Assembly: GCA_963969365.1 (NCBI GenBank)
Contig: OZ017761.1
Coordinates: 1,736,001 to 1,800,000, forward strand
Direction: 5' to 3'
DNA from: Asterochloris sp. CNOR1
Lineage: Eukaryota; Chlorophyta; Trebouxiophyceae; Trebouxiales; Trebouxiaceae
Length of the DNA stretch: 64,000 nucleotides
Positions 58,170-64,000 of this stretch are shown piece by piece (positions within the stretch are counted from its first letter, which is position 1; the number at the start of each line of letters is the position of its first letter). The position numbers and the translations under genes are program-made. The notes beneath the pieces are model-generated. The model was not told the DNA's origin. It ran no database searches and worked only from the letters and a program-made list of their open reading frames with translations.

Positions 58170-58690
58170 GAGCACCACCACCACCTGCAGCAGAGGGCAG
58201 GCGCTGAATGCAGCGGGTGAGCTGTCAGTACACAGCCTGTGAGTGACCAGCCCATGCAATGTAAGTTTCTCCAGGTATGTGCACAAGGCACCACCACCAC
58301 CTGCAGGTGAGGGCAGGCGCTGATTCCAGGGAACAGTTTAGGAGCAACCAGCCCAACCAGTGTAGATTTCTCAAGGGTGCAGACACCACGACCACCTGCA
58401 GATGAGGGCAGGCGGTGACTGGGTTGGTTTTCAGTGAACAGCCTGTGAGTGACCAGCACAAGCAATGTAAAGTTTTCAAGGTACTTGCACAGGACACCAC
58501 CACCACCTGCAGGTGAGGGCAAGCGCTGAATGCAGCGGTAGGGATGTGCATGAACAGGTCGTGAGCAACCATCCCAACCAATGACGATTTCTCAGTGGGA
58601 GCAATCACCGCCACCACCTGCAGATGAGGGCAGGCGGTGAATGCAGCGGGTGAGCTGTCAGTGAACAGCTGATGAGTGCTAGTCACATCA
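58170..58690. repeat. Minisatellite: five units of about 108 bp
   Basis: The core CACCACCACCTGCAGNTGAGG recurs near 58183, 58292, 58390, 58497 and 58608. Each core is followed by GGCAGGCG.TGA and a variable stretch with GTGAGTGACCAGC. On the minus strand each core reads as a splice acceptor (CTGCAG) followed by GTGGTGGTG. The long minus-strand frames here are products of the repeat. Confidence 0.75.
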
Positions 58691-59910
58691 AGCCCAAAGT
58701 AAGAAACCTGGATGATAAGGCAGCTGTGATCTGGCTGATGTTTGTGCCAAGGTCTGCGCCTGTTGGACCTGATCAGACTGTTGGCCAACACACCTGCCGG
58801 CATGCTCAGCGGCTCTGATTGTAATGAGACTTGGCGCACACTTCATGCCGTTGAGACGCCCAGTGAGGTAGCCCCTGTCATTCAGGCACGCAACGGCAAG
58901 GGGCCCGGGACACCTGTGCCAATCTGGATGTCATGGACGCTCAAGCACCACACTGTGGGGCCTCAAGCTCGGCATTGTGCAGATGGCCATCGTGCAGATC
59001 GCCGGTGACCGGCCCAAAATCCGCACCTGACTCTTGGCGTGGATGTCACAGCCCTCCAGCTCACCCAGCGCATCCAGACATTGCCCCCAGGCTCCCCTTC
59101 AGCAAGCATGAGCTGCACGACGCGTCCCTTTGCCTTAGAAGCTTCCCTGTGGACGCTGTCCTCTGCTGCACCACTTGCTGTGTGGACCTGCTGGTGGGTG
59201 CGCTATTGCGGCCTGTCGCTGTGTCTCCAGCATTGCCTTCATCTGCAGGTGGAGATTTGAACAGAGCTTGCCAAAAGGAGGACCAAAGGGCGGCTCCGGT
59301 CATTAAAGACTCGTCGCGAAGCCTTCTCGTATGCATCAGGACCGCCAAATGCGCGCATCGGCAATTTGACTTGGTCAGCCCCACAATTGACCTGGTCAAA
59401 CTGGATGGGATTATGAAGAGCAACATTTTTGTGGCCCTGGCCACTGGAAGTTCTGCAGGTTCGAACAGATTCAGGAATTCACTGTATTCGTGATGACGGA
59501 TCCGCACTCATAATCCGAATTTGGGAGCCCTGCGTGTCTGGGGGAGGTGATCAAGCTGCATCTGTGCAGCCACTTTCTACCCGTTCTGCAAGAGCCTGTG
59601 CTAAGAGATCACTTTGTGCACAGGATGCCACCTCACACAGCAAGCATGGCAAAAACAGTGCCGCGTGGTACTAGCAGCCAGAGAGATGAGCCTGAGGGGA
59701 CAGGGTCCGTGCGTAAACTCGACTTTGGCCCTCAAGATGACAGCAGCGCTGCAGCCGTGGACATCTGAGGTGGTGAGTAAATTTTGTGCAGCAGCAGATA
59801 GTACTCGGCCAGGACATTCTTTTTAAGCCCATGGCCTGAGCTGTGGCGGACCCCTGCAGCACAGCCCTGGCCCCAAGACCCTGCATACAGCTGCCCAAAC
59901 AATGGTGACT
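58691..59910. other. Possible 5' exons of the following gene, unresolved
   Basis: Plus-strand frames near 58742-59008 (IRLLANTPAGMLSG) and 59646-59774 (TSSQRDEPEGTGSVRKLDF) look coding but do not join by phase. They may be upstream exons of the gene at 59925-61688. Confidence 0.25.
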
Positions 59911-59924
59911 ACTCTGTGTGCAGG

Positions 59925-61688
59925 CGATCTGCCTGAGCAGGTGTCTGCCTTCTTCAGAAAGTTTCAGGAAGCTGCTGTAGCGCCCCTCGAGCAGCGTTGG
60001 GCACAGCTCAACGAAGAGCAGAGGGAGGTCGTGAAGAAGCAGCCAGGTGCCCTGCTCAGCGAGTAGGTCTGATTGCACAGTACTGCTGCTATGAGCTCCC
60101 CGTCAAGTACTTGGCAGGGCTGGCCTGACATGTTACACGCCAACTGCTGGTGGGTATACCTACGTGATCACAGCTTGCCTTCAATGAGGTTGCTGTTGCA
60201 GGTGGCCCAATTGGGACTACAACAACTTCCACTTTCAGATGCGTTACATCCCAAACTACTTCACAGAGCGCGCAGAGCAGGTGTACCGGTGCCTGGATGC
60301 GTGGAAGCCATCCATGGAGGAACATGACGTCATTGCTGTGGTGATACTGGGTCCTGGTCCAGGCCCAGAGGTTGCAGCTCTGCAGGTACCCTGCTGCTGC
60401 ATTGCTTCTGTGTATTGAACGCTGCTGCTTGTTAGCACGTCCCAACACTGTCCCCTGCAGGCTTGCCTCCTGCCTTCACGGCCTTGCTGTGCGCTGCTGC
60501 GAGTGAGCATGTCCCAACACAGCCCCTGCAGGTCTACACTTGTGGGTCTGACCCAGTTGCTCATGGTCCAGTTGCTCACGGGCTGTAATATGAACACCAC
60601 TGCATGCAGGCGTTCCTTGCCCAGCACATGCCAGGCAAAAAAGCCATGTACCGCCTGGTAGACAAGGCTAACTGGTTTGCAACCTGGAGCCCTTTGGCCA
60701 AGGCAGCCTACGTCACTTGGGACGAGACTGACTTGTCACACCCTCCGCCAGGGTGGTGGGACGAGCTGAGCAAGGCACAGCTCATCGTCGCATGGTATGT
60801 CCATGAAACGCTGCAGAAGCGGCTGTCCAGAGGCGAGTGTCTGGCAGCACTTGTCAGCAATGGAGCTGCTCTTCTAGTGGGAAACCCCGACAAGTGAGCA
60901 TTTGCTTCTGCAAGATGATGCCTGACACTTGTTGATGAAGCACTATCACCTGAGGCTGTGTGAAACTCTTTATGCTTCCCGTCCAGGCAATGAGCTGCTT
61001 TGGATGTGGGTTTGTCAGGCCTGAACTGCCCAAGTTGGTGATCATTCCAATGCAGGTACCCCACCTCACGTTGCAAGGGCACCAGAGCTATAAGGCGCCA
61101 ATACAGCGGTCCTCCCGAATGCCCAACATATGCCCTGTACACCAGGCAAATCCTCTGTCAACTGCTGGCGGCTCACACTGCGCACCATGTCAGCTGCTCA
61201 GTGTACTCTGCAGAATTGACAGCCAAGCTGAGTCATCGCTGCAGCACTCACATGCCATCGCTGGCACCAAGGTTTCTGCCGAGCAGGTGTGTGGCTGCAA
61301 TTCTCTAGCAGGGCCAGATCTTCAAGTTTTGCTGATGGCACCTGCTACATTTGAATGACTGTCTTTGAAAATCCAGCAGAGGTCAGTACTGGTGGACGAC
61401 TCTCATGCAGCACAACCACTCCTTGAAGCTGCTTGAATGCTGCAGGCTGGCATCAGTGAAAAGGGTGAGATACTAGATGTGGAGGCCACAGATACAGATA
61501 GCAACACCAGTTCTGTCCACAGCTTGACTGCTGTGACATCGCAGGCTGAGTCTGACCTCGGTGAGACTACTGCACACTGTCAGCAGCCTGGTGCGCGGTC
61601 TGTCCACACTGAGATGAGTCTAACTGCAGAGATTCTCGGAAATTTGCAACACTTAAGCTTAGGCCAGCGTCTGAGCAAGGCAGGGTGA
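59925..61688 (+). CDS. Unknown protein with a possible methyltransferase-like fold
   Basis: Exons 59925-60058, 60202-60387, 60610-60893, 60987-61053 and 61444-61688 join in consistent phase; the true start lies further upstream. It begins with a helix (SAFFRKFQEAAVAPLEQRW), then WPNWDYNNFHFQMRYIPNYF and DVIAVVILGPGPGPEVAALQ. The glycine-rich turn after a hydrophobic strand is the shape of SAM-binding motif I, and MYRLVDKANWFATW could supply the acidic residue of motif II. CFGCGFVRP is a possible metal-binding pair. The C-terminus is Ser/Thr-rich. The methyltransferase idea is weak and other Rossmann-like folds are possible. Confidence 0.45.
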
Positions 61689-62639
61689 CTGAGTCTTCAT
61701 GAGCGGTGAGCAACACTGTTTTGCTGCTCCAGCATGGGCGCTGCCTGACCGCAATTATTGTGTTTTGCATCCTGGTCCCTCATGAGGCAGCAAGCTATGC
61801 ATTTGATTGCCTCCTGAAGCATTGGTGCCATGGCTGGCAGGTTCAACAGCATCAGCAGAGAAGAAATCCACTGACAGATTGGGCTGCAATAATGCCGCTC
61901 AGCACCTATTTCACACAGACTGGCCATTGCCTGTCTTGTGAACCAAAAGCCTCTCTGTACTTTGTAATGCACTGGCTTCACAACAGGTGTATGTAGTCCC
62001 TGCACATTGCTAATTCTGCTTGCTGTACTCTATCATTGTAAAGCAGGTATTGAAGACCAAAAGGGCAGACCCCTTCAAACTGCAGCAGCCACTGCTGCGT
62101 GGACTGGCCTATCAAAAAGGTTTATATAAGCACACGGCTGAGCAGCGCACCCTTTCTAGTTCAAAAGCCCAGGCTGCTGGGCCAGACAGGGTAGGAGCGC
62201 CAGCTCCTGTACAAGCACTTGTACAGGCTGGCGCAAACAGCATCGCTCTGCTTGATGTTGCCATCAAAGATGGACTTCATGGAGCCGTGGGTCCCCACAG
62301 GCTCCCGCAGTCATGAGGAAGCCAATGTTGGCAGCCACTGACAAGCTTTCATGTCAATCAGGCTTGCATGTCAAGCCTGACACCATTGTCTGCCTGCTGA
62401 CAGCCCGTCAGGCCTCAGGACAACTGCAGCAAGCCCACTTCTGTGGTGGCTGGTACCAGGCAGCACTCTGGGAGCAGCAAGGCTGTGGAGGGAGCCACAG
62501 AGGGCCTGTTGGCCCTGAGCTTGGCGCATGCACCCGCCACTGCTACCAAGTACTGGGACCAGAGCAATTGGGCTGATGTGTCACACAACCCCCTGGGCCT
62601 GCACTCAAGACCTGGGCAAGTGCTGACTGTGACGCGTCC
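61689..62639. other. Region with no supported gene; contains a strong hairpin
   Basis: Frames at 61706-61996 and 62020-62316 have no recognisable domain. The only distinct structure is the 38-bp hairpin at 62197-62234. Confidence 0.35.
62197..62234. repeat. Near-perfect 38-bp inverted repeat
   Basis: GCGCCAGCTCCTGTACAAG and CTTGTACAGGCTGGCGC pair around a CA centre with a 2-base bulge. It could form a cruciform or RNA hairpin. It lies upstream of the truncated third mobile element. Confidence 0.75.
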
Positions 62640-64000
62640 CCTCAAGGCTTGCCCCTCACTGACTACACTTGATACTCGCTTGGTCCACATGAAACGATGA
62701 TTTTGAGTACCTGCGTAACTTACGCAGGGTTAGTAACCCTTTCCGTGGGCCAGTCGATCATACTGCCTGGCCGTTGCACCAGACGCCTTGACTACACTTG
62801 AAACTCAGCTTGAAGATGGCGACATTGGGATGGTGAGCAGACATGCCTTGCCAACACTTGTGGTCGGCCTGCGAGCCTCGCGCGACTACACTTGAATCTT
62901 TGGCAGCAAGCAGGGAGCTCCCTGGGCTGAAAACTTGTGCGCACCCGTGCATTTGTGCACGTTAAAAAATTCGAAAGATGTGAATACGCAGGGCAATCTA
63001 CAGAGGTGTGTTGTGGCAGCAAGATGTACTTGAAGTGGCTTGTTATCATTCCTAGGACAGGCTAGAATCATCTGGCTCTCATCACATTGGCCATGGCAGC
63101 TGGTGACACATGGTACTTGGGTGTCGCCCTTGGCGGCGGGCAATCAAGCAACCATGCGCGAGGCGCGCGCTGGCCAAACAAGGAGATGAAGGCCTCCTCG
63201 TAGTACTGCTTGAGCTTGGCGGTGGTAAGCATGCGGCCAGACTGCAACTTCTTGATTGGCTCCAGGAGCCTGAAGCGGTAGAAATCAGGAGGGTGCCCCT
63301 CAAAGAATTTATGGGCAACCACCTGTTGCTCCTTCAGGCAACCTCCGTTTGGCCCTTGCAGATACTTCATAGAGAGTAGTCGCTTTCCAGTCTGCTCCTT
63401 CTCTGGTAGGGCCTTGTACAGCTTCTCATCAAAGGCAGGGTTGCGAATCATGGGACCCTCCTGCTGCTTGGGTACACTGGCAAAATCGCCTGGCACCCTC
63501 GGCAGAGTGCCCTCGGTGCAACCCACGCTCTCTGCGGCGGCCCCTAACAGGGTCTGGAACTCCTCATACGTCTTGCACTGCAACTCTGGGGTTCCAACCT
63601 TGATAGCCTCAATCGCTGCCTGCAATGGACCCCGCCGGCCCGCGCTCTGTCTGGTGCCACCATGCGAGATTTCCCATTGCCCAGCTGAAAGGAATTCCAA
63701 TGTCCTGTGCTCAGGATCCTGGGGTCGGTGGTTCACATGGTCGTTGTTGTTCACATACAGCGAACGGTAGTCGCCAAGCCCCTTCAGGCCATGCGCTGGT
63801 CCTGTGTCTCTCTTGAGCTCGCTAAACAGTCTGACCTCCACAGACTCAGCATCTGTTCCAAAGATGAGCGCCAGAGGTCCAGCAATACAGGCCTTGACAA
63901 GCCTTTCGATCTTGGGAACCTGGGACACCGCCAGGAAGTGCACATGGTCGTTGCCCGGCTTGTAGTGTATGGTTGCGGAATACTTCTTTACGTTGTGTCC
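62640..64000 (-). mobile_element. Third copy of the two-gene element, truncated (ORF2 side only)
   Basis: Similarity to 55570-57000 starts at CTCAAGGCTTGCCCC (62641), half of the intergenic hairpin, and continues through the CTACACTTGA repeats (62662, 62791, 62885) into ORF2. No recombinase gene lies to the left. It runs beyond the window. It may be a derivative lacking the recombinase or a fragment. Confidence 0.65.
63068..64000 (-). CDS. ORF2 protein of the element family, intact but partial at window edge
   Basis: Open from the window end to the stop at 63068-63070, more than 305 residues without a break, unlike the two other copies. Order: KKYSATIHYKPGNDHVHFL, ACIAGPLALIFGTD, GLKGLGDYRSLYVNNNDH, EISHGGTRQSAGRRGPL, TPELQCKTYEEFQTLL, MKYLQGPNGG, HPPDFYRFRLLEPIKKLQ, and the end MANVMRAR. 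NDHVHFL is a His-hydrophobic-His motif as in HUH nucleases, and FYRFRLLEPIKK contains Tyr and Lys, but I cannot establish the HUH fold. NNNDH and the LEPI segment are conserved in all three copies, indicating selection for protein function in the recent past. Confidence 0.6.
   Translation of the reverse strand, partial: GHNVKKYSATIHYKPGNDHVHFLAVSQVPKIERLVKACIAGPLALIFGTDAESVEVRLFSELKRDTGPAHGLKGLGDYRSLYVNNNDHVNHRPQDPEHRTLEFLSAGQWEISHGGTRQSAGRRGPLQAAIEAIKVGTPELQCKTYEEFQTLLGAAAESVGCTEGTLPRVPGDFASVPKQQEGPMIRNPAFDEKLYKALPEKEQTGKRLLSMKYLQGPNGGCLKEQQVVAHKFFEGHPPDFYRFRLLEPIKKLQSGRMLTTAKLKQYYEEAFISLFGQRAPRAWLLDCPPPRATPKYHVSPAAMANVMRAR

Noticed and set aside
58225-58839. Long minus-strand frame of about 200 codons
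   Set aside because: It is built from the 108-bp minisatellite, so the openness comes from the repeat unit and not from selection on a protein.

Overview
This window looks like nuclear DNA of a unicellular green alga, most plausibly a trebouxiophyte such as a Coccomyxa-type alga. The reasons are intron-dense genes with short exons, 3' splice sites that are nearly always TGCAG, moderately GC-rich sequence, a plant-type ureidoglycolate amidohydrolase and plant-like DNA transposons. This is inference; no ribosomal or organelle marker is present. No prokaryotic operon, CRISPR array or convincing tRNA/rRNA was seen. I built the gene models by hand from splice-site and phase consistency.

Layout. 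1.3-8.9 kb (-): a membrane class-3 lipase with an N-terminal four-helix region. 9.07-10.2 kb: a decayed duplicate of sequence that lies at 0.2-0.8 kb. 10.6-13.9 kb (+): an F-box protein. 14.5-19.6 kb (-): a secreted, probably GPI-anchored GH26-like glycoside hydrolase. 20.5-32.0 kb (+): a 21-exon gene joining a processive cellulose-synthase-like GT2 to a C-terminal GH9 endoglucanase-like module. 33.3-38.5 kb (-): ureidoglycolate amidohydrolase (UAH). 39.3-40.1 kb (+): a small unknown gene. 40.8-64 kb: a mobile-element-rich region.

Cell-wall block. The GH26 and GT2-GH9 genes are divergent, with 898 bp between their start codons, so they may share regulation. The GT2 keeps every processive-synthase motif. 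Its fused GH9 keeps the fold signatures but has lost the residues expected for catalysis, so a glucan-binding or product-guiding role is more likely than cutting.

Mobile region. A two-gene element is present in three copies. It carries a Crypton-like tyrosine recombinase gene convergent with a second conserved gene (ORF2). Two copies form a large inverted pair (40.78-50.0 kb and 51.9-57.1 kb) around a 1.9-kb spacer with an unknown gene. A third, lacking the recombinase part, runs off the right edge. The left copy is split by a 4,448-bp CACTA transposon with a GAA target duplication; the right copy supplies the empty site. Both recombinase copies are frameshifted, at different places.

A pattern crossing gene boundaries: introns of several genes hold degraded copies of the adjoining exon edge, often with the splice site, commonly about 75-170 bp away. 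Five introns appear to use GC rather than GT donors.
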